Below are positions 1-7,120 of a stretch of DNA of 64,000 nucleotides, in pieces. The position numbers were made by a program, and so were the translations under genes. Source of the DNA: Deferribacter desulfuricans SSM1 (lineage in GTDB: Bacteria > Chrysiogenota > Deferribacteres > Deferribacterales > Deferribacteraceae); assembly GCF_000010985.1 (NCBI RefSeq), contig NC_013939.1, positions 1,331,501-1,395,500 of the forward strand. Reading direction: 5' to 3'. A model generated the notes under the pieces. That model was not told where the DNA came from. It ran no database searches and saw only the letters and a program-made list of their open reading frames with translations. The stretch's first letter is position 1, and each line of letters opens with the position of its first letter.

Positions 1-279
1 TTATCAACCTATTGTGCTTCAAAATGGGCTGTTGTAGGATTTGCTGAAAGTGTAAGAGATGAACTGCACTCAAAAGGTGTCAGAGTAATTACAATAGAGC
101 CAGGGCTTGTTGATACCGAATGGGGTGAAAATTTACCAGAACAGTTTATCAATTATAAAAAATCTGTAGATATGCTTACACCTGATGATGTTGCAAATCT
201 TATAGCTTATGCTGTCGATGCCCCATCACATGTTTCTCTAAATGAAGTATTAATTAGACCAACTAATCAACCTAGATAA
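1..279 (+). CDS. Short-chain dehydrogenase/reductase, C-terminal part (partial)
   Basis: The reading frame is open from base 1 and stops at TAA 277-279, so only the last 92 residues are visible. They begin with LSTYCASKWAVVGF, which holds the SDR catalytic Y-x3-K pair, followed by an IEPGLVDTEW stretch typical of the PG motif after strand beta-6 and a C-terminal NEVLIRPTNQPR tail. This tail resembles the YdfG-like (NADP-dependent 3-hydroxy acid/serine dehydrogenase) branch. The Rossmann N-terminus that would show cofactor preference lies outside the window. A hairpin terminator follows directly. The SDR family is clear; the substrate is not known. Confidence 0.85.
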   Translation, partial: LSTYCASKWAVVGFAESVRDELHSKGVRVITIEPGLVDTEWGENLPEQFINYKKSVDMLTPDDVANLIAYAVDAPSHVSLNEVLIRPTNQPR

Positions 280-286
280 AAAAAAT

Positions 287-305
287 GGGGGAAATCCCCC
301 CTTTA
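287..305. terminator. Hairpin between convergent genes
   Basis: GGGGG (287-291), loop AAAT, CCCCC (296-300), with an A-run before and T-rich sequence after. It sits between the SDR stop at 279 and the stop of the minus-strand gene at 303, so it probably serves both directions. Confidence 0.7.
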
Positions 306-917
306 CTTATCCTTCTTTTTTAAAGGAATCATCTTTAAATTTTTAAGATGATCTGTATTTATGCGAATCTGTTTTAAGATAGCATTTTTCTCAGATTCTT
401 TTTCTATATGTTTACCCTCGAGCAAATCATATCTGATTGCATTTGAAAGCTCAGATAAAATATCAAAGATTTCGTCAACATCTTTGCCAACTATTTTATT
501 ATCTTGTGATGCATCATTAAAAATATCTATAAATTTCCCAAAAATACTCAGCACATCTTTTGATGCAATTGTTGCTAATTTTTGATTGATAAGTTTTAAC
601 TTTATTATATCAGAATCTGTTAAATCCTGTTTCATAAAAACATCTTCTAAATATTTAAATAATTCGTTATAAATATCAGCTTTAAACTCAAATAATTTCA
701 AATTTTCTTCTTTTAAAAGCTCAACCTCTGTCTGCTTGTTTAATAAAATAGCGGTAATCAGTATGGTAACAATTGTACCTAAAAATACAGCAACTATTTC
801 TTGGGAATAAGGAAAATCATTATTTAAATAGTAAAGTTCTCTTATTAGAAAATACGAAGAAATTGTAAGTATTATTGCTAAAATTGTTAATATTAGATTT
901 TTATTATTTAACTTCAT
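303..917 (-). CDS. Unknown membrane protein, 204 aa
   Basis: I do not recognise this protein. The N-terminus has two hydrophobic segments, about residues 8-26 and 40-60, separated by a short charged loop. The remaining 140 residues are helical and charged, rich in Lys, Glu and Asp, and end in a lysine cluster. This suggests a small inner-membrane anchor with a cytoplasmic helical domain. The ATG at 915-917 has no clear Shine-Dalgarno sequence, so the start is uncertain, although the hydrophobic stretch begins right after it. It converges with the SDR gene and diverges from nhaA. No function is proposed. Confidence 0.6.
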   Translation of the reverse strand: MKLNNKNLILTILAIILTISSYFLIRELYYLNNDFPYSQEIVAVFLGTIVTILITAILLNKQTEVELLKEENLKLFEFKADIYNELFKYLEDVFMKQDLTDSDIIKLKLINQKLATIASKDVLSIFGKFIDIFNDASQDNKIVGKDVDEIFDILSELSNAIRYDLLEGKHIEKESEKNAILKQIRINTDHLKNLKMIPLKKKDK

Positions 918-1060
918 AATAATAAATATTTATCATTTAGTTAATTGAAAATCAATTAAAATAATTTTAGAAAATCTCTTTGTGAAAGTTTGTATTAAAT
1001 CATTTAAAGTCTTTGCAACACTCTTCATTAAATGTTCGTATATGTTGCTCAATGGATCAA

Positions 1061-1145
1061 CTTTTTGTGTATAGTATTTGCATATATAATCTTAAATAAA
1101 AGATATATTTGAAGCTTAATGGCGGGAGAAGCAATCTCAAAATGC
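1061..1145 (+). repeat. Fragment of MITE/REP-like repeat (right half)
   Basis: The fragment matches 23641-23720 in two blocks: GTGTATAGTATTTGCATATA (one difference) and GGCGGGAGAAGCAATCTCAA (near identical). Only the right half is present. The left half that pairs with it in the 23.5-kb copy is missing, so this looks like a decayed copy. Confidence 0.6.
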
Positions 1146-1189
1146 TACTTTTTCGTTGCACAACATCTTCTGTTAATTTAAAAATATTA

Positions 1190-1218
1190 CTGGTAAAATC
1201 AAAAATATTTGCTATAAT
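1190..1218 (+). promoter_or_regulatory. Probable nhaA promoter with extended -10
   Basis: TGCTATAAT (1210-1218) is a perfect -10 with the TG extension. A weak -35 (CTGGTA, 1190-1195) lies 17 bp upstream. The predicted start near 1225 leaves a short leader with GGAAG at 1225-1229. Confidence 0.5.
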
Positions 1219-1240
1219 TACATCGGAAGTTACATTAACG

Positions 1241-2548
1241 ATGTTTAGAAAAACGATTAAAGAACAAATATTTGACCCATTCTCCCATTTTCTAAAAAAA
1301 GAATCCTCAAGTAGTATTTTAATGTTCTTATCTATGGTTGTTGCAATATTTCTTGCAAATTCTAAATTTGCCGAGTGGTATCACAACTTATGGGCGCAAA
1401 AGGCTGGATTTACCTTTGGAAATTTCAGTTTATACAAGCCATTACTTTTATGGATAAACGATGGTCTAATGGCTATATTCTTTCTTGTTATAGGGCTTGA
1501 GATAAAAAGGGAAATCTTAATTGGTGAGCTTTCTGATATTAAAAGCGCACTTTTTCCCATTTTAGCTGCAATTGGTGGTGCTATTTTCCCAGCTATTATC
1601 TATATATTTATAAATTTGAAAAATGGGAATTTTTCAGGCTGGGGAATACCAATGGCTACAGATATAGCTTTTGCTGTGGGTATTATCTCTCTGCTTGGTG
1701 ATAAAGTTCCACTTCAATTAAAAATTTTTATCACTTCTCTTGCAGTGGTAGATGATATGATAGCAGTCCTCATTATTGCACTATTTTATACAAACAAAAT
1801 AGTGATATCCTATTTAATATGGGCTGGTGTGATCTTATTATTACTTTTTGTAATAAATAGACTAAAAATAAAAATCATTATGGTTTATCTGTTTTTGGGA
1901 ATGTTTCTATGGTACTTTTTCTTAAAATCAGGTGTTCATGCTACAATCGCTGGAGTTTTATTGGCACTATTTATCCCTAGCAAACCAAAAATTCCTTTGA
2001 TTACTTTTAGAAGATCTTTAAATATTTTCCTTGAAAAATTAAAAGATTGTCCAAATAACCCTGACTCTGAAATACCTACAAAATGCCAAAAAAAACTATT
2101 AAACAAAATTATTCACACATCTATTGCCACTTACAATCCAATGAGCAGATTAGAATACAACCTTCACACACTCTCAGCATTTGTAATAATGCCAATTTTT
2201 GCATTTGCAAACACTGGGGTAACTATAAATTTATCTGAATTATCAAATATTTTATCTCCAATTAGTTTAGGTATTATTCTTGGGCTAGTTATTGGGAAAC
2301 CAATAGGGATTACCCTTTTTACTATCATTTTTAGTAGAATTAAAATCATTTCTATCCCATCAGAAATAAATATGTCTCATCTAATTGGAGCATCTATCCT
2401 TGCTGGGATAGGATTAACAATGTCCATTTTTATTGCATCGATGGCTTTTAGTGATTATAATAGTATTGAAGCTGCAAAATTAGCTATACTGATTTCATCT
2501 TTTATTGCAGGAACAACAGGTTTTATAATTTTAAAAATCAGAAAGTAA
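1241..2548 (+). CDS. nhaA: Na+/H+ antiporter NhaA
   Basis: This is an inner-membrane secondary antiporter that exchanges intracellular Na+ for external protons and serves pH and sodium homeostasis. With the ATG at 1241 the protein has 435 residues, with about 12 hydrophobic segments. The ion-site aspartates of the family are present: D141 in ATDIAFAVG and the DD pair D171-D172 in AVVDDMIAV, matching E. coli D133 and D163-D164. A GLTMSIFIASMAF motif lies near the C-terminus. Compared with E. coli NhaA there is a longer charged cytoplasmic loop with two Cys in the middle (about residues 255-305). The 1241 start is preferred over an in-frame upstream start at 1109, as it follows a promoter and begins at the family-like MFRKT sequence. 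The end overlaps the convergent DsrE-like gene by 11 bp. Confidence 0.93.
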   Translation: MFRKTIKEQIFDPFSHFLKKESSSSILMFLSMVVAIFLANSKFAEWYHNLWAQKAGFTFGNFSLYKPLLLWINDGLMAIFFLVIGLEIKREILIGELSDIKSALFPILAAIGGAIFPAIIYIFINLKNGNFSGWGIPMATDIAFAVGIISLLGDKVPLQLKIFITSLAVVDDMIAVLIIALFYTNKIVISYLIWAGVILLLLFVINRLKIKIIMVYLFLGMFLWYFFLKSGVHATIAGVLLALFIPSKPKIPLITFRRSLNIFLEKLKDCPNNPDSEIPTKCQKKLLNKIIHTSIATYNPMSRLEYNLHTLSAFVIMPIFAFANTGVTINLSELSNILSPISLGIILGLVIGKPIGITLFTIIFSRIKIISIPSEINMSHLIGASILAGIGLTMSIFIASMAFSDYNSIEAAKLAILISSFIAGTTGFIILKIRK

Positions 2549-2858
2549 CTACCTTATCAGATTCATTTATTAAATCATATAAATCTTTCATTGTGGAAAT
2601 AGGGCATGTTTCTGTTCCTTCCTTTTGACGAATTTTTAAACATGTACCACAAGCTAATATTTTTCCAGCTTTTTCAGCAAACTGCTCAATTTGCTCCTTA
2701 ATATTAAACTTTTCATTACTTAAAGACTCACATTCTACCCCCTTAGCCAATAAAAACACTTTTACTTCATCACCCTAATCAACAGCAAAATTACCAAGTC
2801 TAAATGCATTCCAAACAACTTCAGAATCATCTGAGTAAATTACTATCCCTAATTTCAT
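2538..2858 (-). pseudogene. DsrE-family protein gene with in-frame amber stop
   Basis: A DsrE/DsrF/YchN-like small protein reading frame of 106 codons. The start ATG at 2856-2858 follows a strong AAGGGGGG ribosome site and gives MKLGIVIYSDDSEVVWNAFR, typical of the family. After GNFAVD the frame meets TAG and then continues without any shift as GDEVKVFLLAKGVECESL, again family-like, to a normal stop at 2538. The C-terminal half holds a CGTC pair and the sequence CPIST. A single substitution (for example AAG or CAG to TAG) explains the break. A restart at GTG 2757-2759 could make only the C-terminal 73 residues. Family members are small cytoplasmic proteins, some of them sulfur carriers. The gene is probably inactive unless the amber codon is suppressed. 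Confidence 0.75.
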
Positions 2859-2950
2859 AAAAACCCCCCTTGTATTTTTTCTTGAAAATATCAATTTCTT
2901 AAAAATATTCAACAATTTTATATTGCACATAGCAATAATTATATTAAAAT

Positions 2951-2977
2951 GAGGATCTTGCATAGTAATAGATCCTC
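2951..2977. other. Imperfect hairpin GAGGATC/GATCCTC
   Basis: A 7-bp stem (2951-2957 and 2971-2977) with a 13-nt loop lies between the DsrE-like gene and the REP-like palindrome. There is no T-run, so a terminator role is not supported. Confidence 0.35.
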
Positions 2978-2985
2978 AAAATACT

Positions 2986-3059
2986 AGATTGCTTCACTAA
3001 CGCTCGCAATGACAGATTTCTCGGTCATTGCGAGGCAATAAAAGCTGTCGAAGCAATCT
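2986..3059. repeat. REP-like nested palindrome
   Basis: The outer arms AGATTGCTTC (2986-2995) and GAAGCAATCT (3050-3059) enclose a perfect 11-bp inner stem, CTCGCAATGAC (3003-3013) with GTCATTGCGAG (3024-3034). The left half is nearly identical to 23558-23585. It lies in the gap upstream of the tautomerase gene. Confidence 0.8.
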
Positions 3060-3082
3060 TATTAAAATATAGGGGGTAAATA

Positions 3083-3286
3083 ATGCCAATTATCACAGCT
3101 GAAGGGCCAAAAATTGATGATTTGGAAAAAAGAAAAGAATTTGTAAAGACAGTCACAGCGGCAGCTTCAAAATATTTTAACTTGCCAGAAGAATCAATCA
3201 TTATCCTGATAAAAGAAAATAGCCCTGAAAATGTCAGTGTCGGAGGTATTTTAATATCAGAAAAGGATACAAAAAATAATGATTAG
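3083..3286 (+). CDS. 4-oxalocrotonate tautomerase family protein
   Basis: A 67-residue protein starting M-P-I-I-T. After Met removal, Pro1 would be the catalytic base of the tautomerase superfamily. The size and the beta-alpha-beta pattern, ending in VSVGGILISEKD, fit the 4-OT/YwhB group, whose members form oligomers and interconvert enol and keto acids. The second Arg typical of true 4-OT is not evident, so the substrate is unknown. A good ribosome site (AGGGGG) lies 8 nt upstream. Its last codons overlap the start of the transporter gene at 3279, so the two were co-translated. Confidence 0.8.
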   Translation: MPIITAEGPKIDDLEKRKEFVKTVTAAASKYFNLPEESIIILIKENSPENVSVGGILISEKDTKNND

Positions 3287-3775
3287 TATACTAACATTAA
3301 TTAGAAAAAAATTGTATTTATTTGTGTTTTTTTCATTTATTTTAGCATTGGTTTTAGGCAACATTTACGACTTTTCAAAAATAAATATTAAACCTATTTC
3401 AATATTTGCTGTCTATTTAATGTTATTTCCTATGTTAACTAGTATGGAAATAGAAAAAATAAAAAATGCAACAAAAGATTATAAACTAATTTTCGCAACT
3501 TTATTTTTAGCTTTTATTGTAGCATCATTAAATGCTCATATTTTAGCTACAACAATTTTTGAAGATAAACCAGAGTTAGCATTAGGATTGATTATAGTTG
3601 GTGCAATCCCTTGCTCAAATATGCTTATTGGATGGTCGGGAATAGCTGAAGCAAAAGTTGAAAGTGCTTTTGTAATAGCTGTTATTGGTTTATTGTTAAT
3701 TCCACTATTATCACCCATTATTATACAACTTAACGGAAATACATTCATAAATATAAATGGAATTAAAATTTTTTA

Positions 3776-3783
3776 TAGCTTAA
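3776..3783 (+). repeat. Target site duplication, left copy (TAGCTTAA)
   Basis: This 8-bp direct repeat is identical to 5103-5110 on the other side of the element. The length matches the 8-9 bp duplications of IS256-family elements. Confidence 0.9.
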
Positions 3784-3809
3784 GGTAGTGTATAAGAATT
3801 TTGTGTAAG
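3784..3809 (+). repeat. IS left terminal inverted repeat
   Basis: Begins GGTAGTG and ends AATTTTGTGTAAG. It matches the right end with one single-base length difference in the middle. Confidence 0.85.
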
Positions 3810-3821
3810 GATTGCAAAAGA

Positions 3822-3878
3822 GGTATACCTCCTGTAATCTACTTAACCCCATAAAAAAGAAAAAGGAGGAGGTATACC
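3822..3878 (+). promoter_or_regulatory. Stem able to mask the transposase ribosome-binding site
   Basis: GGTATACCTCCT (3822-3833) is the exact reverse complement of AGGAGGTATACC (3867-3878), giving a 12-bp stem with a 33-nt loop. The right arm contains the Shine-Dalgarno GGAGG at 3868-3872, 8 nt before the transposase ATG. A transcript that enters from outside the element would carry both arms and hide the site; one starting after 3833 would not. Confidence 0.65.
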
Positions 3879-3880
3879 CC

Positions 3881-5092
3881 ATGAATAATTATAATTTAGC
3901 TGAATTATTTGAAAAAAGAAAGGATATTAGAGAAATTTTTATGGAATTTATGTCAAAACAGTTTGTTAATTTTTTAGAAAAGCTTGGAGAAATAGAAAGA
4001 GAGGTCCACTGTTCATTAAATGCTGATAGTAAGAATGGATATTATACACGCAATTTTAATACAATTTTTGGTAAAGTAGAAGGGGTAAAAATACCAAGGA
4101 CACGAAAGATAAAATTTCAGCCATCATTTTTAGAGCCATATAAACGTACAACGTTTGAATTAGATGATATAGTGATATCAATGTATCAGGGAGGTTGTTC
4201 AACCAGGGATATAGTGCGAACATTAGAGAATTTACTTGGTCAGAAGTATTCTCCAAAGTGGGTGAGCAAGATAACTGATGATATTTTGGAAGAGTTGGAA
4301 AAATATCACAACAGAAGATTTGAACAATGGTATCCGATTTTGTTTATAGATGGCACATATTTAAAATTGAAAAGGGGTACGGTATCAAGTGAGGTTATAT
4401 ACACAGTTATGGGAATTGATGAGGATGGTCATAAAGAGATTCTTGCATTTTACACATTTGGTGGTAGTGGAGAAAGTGCATTAAACTGGAAGGAATTGCT
4501 ATATGAGCTTAGGGAGAGAGGGTTACAGGAGCCAATATTAGTTGTAGCAGATGGTTTAAAAGGTATCAAAGAAGCAGTACTTGAGGTTTATCCTAAAGCA
4601 GATTTTCAGACTTGCGTAGTTCACAAAGTGCGGAGCTCATTATCCAAGGTACGCAAGCGGGATGAGAGTGCTGTAACTGAAGATATGAAAAACATATACA
4701 TGCAAGAGAATGAAGAGGAATTTTTAAGGAATTTTGAGATATTTCGCAGGAACTGGTCATATAAATATCCAGAGATGGTTGCATCATGGGAAAGGGATTT
4801 GCCAGAGTTGATGACTTATTTGAAATATCCAGCTCTAATGAGACCATATATTTACACTACAAATCCTTTGGAGAGGTTTCATAAGGAGGTTAAAAGACGA
4901 TCTAAGGTAATTGAAGTATTTAATGATAAGAAAGCGTTAGAAAAGGTAGTATTTTTAGTGATATTGGAGATGAATGGTAGTTATAGAACCCGTAAGATGA
5001 AACATTGGAACTATTTTTTAATAGTATTGAAGAATAAGAGAGTTGAGAAATATGGTAGATTACAGGAGGATAAAAATCTTACACAAAATTAG
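3881..5092 (+). CDS. IS256-family transposase
   Basis: A 403-residue DDE transposase of the mutator type (Transposase_mut). The catalytic triad candidates are the Asp of FIDGTYLKLKRG, the Asp of VVADGLKGIKEA and the Glu of NPLERFHKEVKRRSK. The C-x2-H element of the family follows the second Asp (QTCVVHKVRS). The start at ATG 3881 follows GGAGG; an upstream in-frame start at 3812 would read through the regulatory stem and is rejected. The length is normal for the family, with no frameshift or internal stop. The stop lies just inside the right inverted repeat. It is expressed in the same direction as the gene it interrupts. Confidence 0.95.
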   Translation: MNNYNLAELFEKRKDIREIFMEFMSKQFVNFLEKLGEIEREVHCSLNADSKNGYYTRNFNTIFGKVEGVKIPRTRKIKFQPSFLEPYKRTTFELDDIVISMYQGGCSTRDIVRTLENLLGQKYSPKWVSKITDDILEELEKYHNRRFEQWYPILFIDGTYLKLKRGTVSSEVIYTVMGIDEDGHKEILAFYTFGGSGESALNWKELLYELRERGLQEPILVVADGLKGIKEAVLEVYPKADFQTCVVHKVRSSLSKVRKRDESAVTEDMKNIYMQENEEEFLRNFEIFRRNWSYKYPEMVASWERDLPELMTYLKYPALMRPYIYTTNPLERFHKEVKRRSKVIEVFNDKKALEKVVFLVILEMNGSYRTRKMKHWNYFLIVLKNKRVEKYGRLQEDKNLTQN

Positions 5093-5102
5093 TTGCACTA
5101 TG
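5078..5102 (-). repeat. IS right terminal inverted repeat
   Basis: The reverse complement reads CATAGTG...AATTTTGTGTAAG, matching the left end. It starts inside the last codons of the transposase gene. Confidence 0.85.
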
Positions 5103-5110
5103 TAGCTTAA
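5103..5110 (+). repeat. Target site duplication, right copy (TAGCTTAA)
   Basis: Identical to 3776-3783. The transporter reading frame resumes immediately after it. Confidence 0.9.
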
Positions 5111-5584
5111 CGATCTTTATTATTATTCCGTTGATTTTAGGTTATATTATAAGAAAATATATAATTAAACAATATGGTTTAAAGACTTTTAATGAAATAA
5201 AAACAATTTTACCAAGCTTTTCTGCAACAGGTGTTTTATTGATAATTTTTGTCTCTGTTTTAAAAGTATCAGATAAAATTGCTCATCATCCCATTCTATT
5301 TATAAACGTTGGACTAACCTTATTTCTCTATTTTATTATTCAAACTATCATTTCCATAATAATAGCAAAGATATTAAATCTAAAATATGAAAATGCAATG
5401 ATTCTGATATTAGGTGCTACTGCAAGCTCACAGGCAATCTCTCTTTCTGTTGCCGCAACTAACTTTACTGAAATGACAGTATTTGTTCTTTCTTTCAAAC
5501 CAGTATTACAAGTAGGTTATATTTTATTCCTAATATATTACATTGGACCTAAACTAAAAAAATTCTTAATTTAACAAAGTGCTC

Positions 5585-6484
5585 TTATTTTTTAACCTTC
5601 AAATAATAGCGGTTGTGCATATGTTTTAATTCATCTTCATGTTTGTACCCTGTTATCATAGACTTTAATGAGCCTTTAATTGCAAAAAGTGACATATAAA
5701 GATGAACTAAAAACATCATCAAAATCAACATCCCAAGAAAATTGTGAATAATAGCGTATATTCTCAAACTATTAACATCTGTATCAAAGCTATAGAGGTA
5801 ATAACCCGTATACATCATTACCATACCACCCATTGTAGCAAGCCAAAACCAGCTTTTCTGGCCAGGATTGAATTTTCCTACAGGCATAATGAAATCTGAA
5901 CCCTTACTTAAATAACCACCAAATTTTATAAACCAAGTTACATCACCTGGAGCTATTATCATATCTTTTATCCACATTAAAAACATAATAATTGCAAAAG
6001 GTGTAAAAACAAATGCCGCTGGAGCGTGCAAATACCTAAAAAATCTCACAAAAGAGCCACCACCAAAATATTTCCCGAACAACATAACGAGTCCAGAAAT
6101 AACCAAAATAGTAAAAGCTGCAGCAGTTATCCAATGGACTAATCTATTTAAGACATTGAAAATTAAAAACTTTTCACCATCATGTGAAAACCTTTTTGGA
6201 CCAATTATTATATAATGTAGAAGAAAAACTAATGGAATAATTACAACAATCCAAAAATACAGCTTTTTAAAATAGTTTTTTTGTAAAACTAAAAATGTTT
6301 TGCCATAGTTTTTCCAATCCTTCGTAAACTCTTTTGATATCTGTTTATAAGAATCAGTCAATAAAACTGTGTTGTAGGTCTCAATATTTTTCAAACCGTA
6401 TTTTTCATAAGAGTAAAAAAATGGATAAGCATAAACTGTTATTAACACTAATATTATTAAAGACAAAAATATTCTTTTTGACAT
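5585..6484 (-). CDS. Formate dehydrogenase gamma subunit (cytochrome b)
   Basis: The membrane subunit passes electrons from the Fe-S subunit through haem b to the quinone pool. The 299-residue protein has a short N-terminal hydrophobic segment, a polar loop of about 60 residues, then four core membrane helices. Haem-ligand candidates are the His of NRLVHWITAA, of RYLHAPAAF, of AIIHNFLG and of FLVHLYMSLFA. The layout matches FdnI/FdoI-type subunits with the extra N-terminal helix seen in many anaerobes. It is the last gene of the fdh operon, 36 nt after fdhB and separated from it by a strong hairpin. The ribosome site AAAGGGTG precedes the ATG. It converges with the transporter gene. Confidence 0.9.
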   Translation of the reverse strand: MSKRIFLSLIILVLITVYAYPFFYSYEKYGLKNIETYNTVLLTDSYKQISKEFTKDWKNYGKTFLVLQKNYFKKLYFWIVVIIPLVFLLHYIIIGPKRFSHDGEKFLIFNVLNRLVHWITAAAFTILVISGLVMLFGKYFGGGSFVRFFRYLHAPAAFVFTPFAIIMFLMWIKDMIIAPGDVTWFIKFGGYLSKGSDFIMPVGKFNPGQKSWFWLATMGGMVMMYTGYYLYSFDTDVNSLRIYAIIHNFLGMLILMMFLVHLYMSLFAIKGSLKSMITGYKHEDELKHMHNRYYLKVKK

Positions 6485-6504
6485 TTTGTCACCCTTTATT
6501 AAAA

Positions 6505-6521
6505 GGGGGGATATAACCCCC
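6505..6521 (-). terminator. Hairpin in the beta-gamma intercistronic gap
   Basis: On the minus strand GGGGG, loop TTATAT, CCCCC, followed by CTTTTAAT. It begins at the last base of the beta-subunit stop codon. It may be a partial terminator or an mRNA 3'-end stabiliser that lowers gamma-subunit output. Confidence 0.5.
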
Positions 6522-7108
6522 TATTTTCTATTGTACGCTTTATCCCATCCCCAGGCGTTTGCTCCAGAACCTCTGCGAAATACCCTCTCTCTGTAAATAT
6601 TTGCGACTTTATCAGCATCACCAGCAAGAAGTGCTTTTGTGGCACACATACCTGCACAAAGAGGTACTTTACCTTCAGCAATTCTATTTTGTCCATAAAG
6701 TCTTTTTTCCTTATCACTAAATGTTTCTGCTGGCCCACCTGCACAGAATGTACATTTGTCCATCACACCTCTTGCACCAAAAGAATTCCCTTTTGGAAAC
6801 TGCGGAGCACCAAATGGGCATGCAAAGAAACAGTAACCGCAACCTATACAAACATCTTTATTCACAAGCACAATTCCATCTTCTCTCTGATAAAGTGCAT
6901 CAACAGGGCAAACAGCAATGCATGGAGCATCAGAGCAGTGCATACAGGCTACAGAAATACTTTTTTCACCTGGTTTCCCTTCATTTATAGTAATAACCCT
7001 TCTACGGTTTATACCCACTGGGACATGATGCCCTTCTTTACATGCTACAACACAGCCGTTACAATCTATACATCTATCTACATCACATAAAAATCTCATT
7101 CTACCCAT
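6521..7108 (-). CDS. Formate dehydrogenase beta subunit (four [4Fe-4S] ferredoxin)
   Basis: The electron-transfer subunit between the molybdopterin/tungstopterin subunit and the cytochrome b subunit. The 195 residues carry four cysteine groups: C13-C16-C19-C23, C55-C58-C63-C67, C87-C90-C93-C97 and C119-C122-C151-C155, the standard pattern of FdnH/HycB-type subunits. Unlike E. coli FdnH it has no C-terminal membrane helix and no Tat signal, so it probably rides with the Tat-targeted alpha subunit. It starts 13 nt after the alpha subunit stop, behind a GGAGG site. Confidence 0.92.
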   Translation of the reverse strand: MGRMRFLCDVDRCIDCNGCVVACKEGHHVPVGINRRRVITINEGKPGEKSISVACMHCSDAPCIAVCPVDALYQREDGIVLVNKDVCIGCGYCFFACPFGAPQFPKGNSFGARGVMDKCTFCAGGPAETFSDKEKRLYGQNRIAEGKVPLCAGMCATKALLAGDADKVANIYRERVFRRGSGANAWGWDKAYNRK

Positions 7109-7120
7109 AACATTCCTCCA

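Larger units (their letters stand above)
918..1240. other. 323-bp gene-free region upstream of nhaA
   Basis: No convincing gene is seen. It contains a repeat fragment (1061-1145) shared with 23641-23720 and an nhaA promoter near 1190-1218. An open frame from 1109 that runs into nhaA is read here as untranslated, because it crosses the repeat and adds 44 residues not expected in NhaA. Confidence 0.6.
3784..5102 (+). mobile_element. IS256-family insertion sequence, 1319 bp
   Basis: A complete element with one transposase gene. The left end (3784-3809) and right end (5078-5102) are inverted repeats of about 25 bp. Both carry TAGTG at the tip and share AATTTTGTGTAAG exactly, with a 5-6 nt divergent segment between. 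It is bounded by perfect TAGCTTAA duplications. Intact ends, an intact transposase and an undecayed duplication point to a recent insertion that may still be mobile. Confidence 0.92.
3279..5574 (+). pseudogene. SBF/ACR3-type transporter gene interrupted by an IS256-family element
   Basis: The 5' part (3279-3783) and the 3' part (5111-5574) belong to one gene. Deleting the element and one copy of TAGCTTAA gives an uninterrupted 969-bp frame of 322 codons reading ...KIFYSLTIFIIIPLILGY..., with no frame change. The protein has about ten hydrophobic segments and the sequence GAIPCSNMLIGWSG, which resembles the PC-x-x-M motif of the ACR3 arsenite exporters in the bile acid:sodium symporter superfamily. 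As it stands, the first part ends at TAG 3786-3788 inside the element. The 3' part could at most restart at TTG 5131. No other arsenic genes are adjacent, so the substrate is uncertain; other SBF-type transporters remain possible. Confidence 0.85.

Noticed and set aside
1109-1240. N-terminal 44-residue extension of NhaA
   Set aside because: It reads through a repeat fragment and a probable promoter, and the ATG at 1241 fits the family N-terminus.
2538-2858. Pyrrolysine or selenocysteine at the in-frame stop
   Set aside because: The codon is TAG, not TGA. The family has no known need for pyrrolysine and no pyl gene is visible, so a nonsense mutation is simpler.
2859-2963. N-terminal extension of the DsrE-like frame
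   Set aside because: The true ATG at 2858 has an excellent ribosome site; the extension is not family-like.
6689-7090. Open frames on the plus strand opposite the formate dehydrogenase beta gene
   Set aside because: They are shadows of the Cys-rich minus-strand gene, with no credible start or composition.
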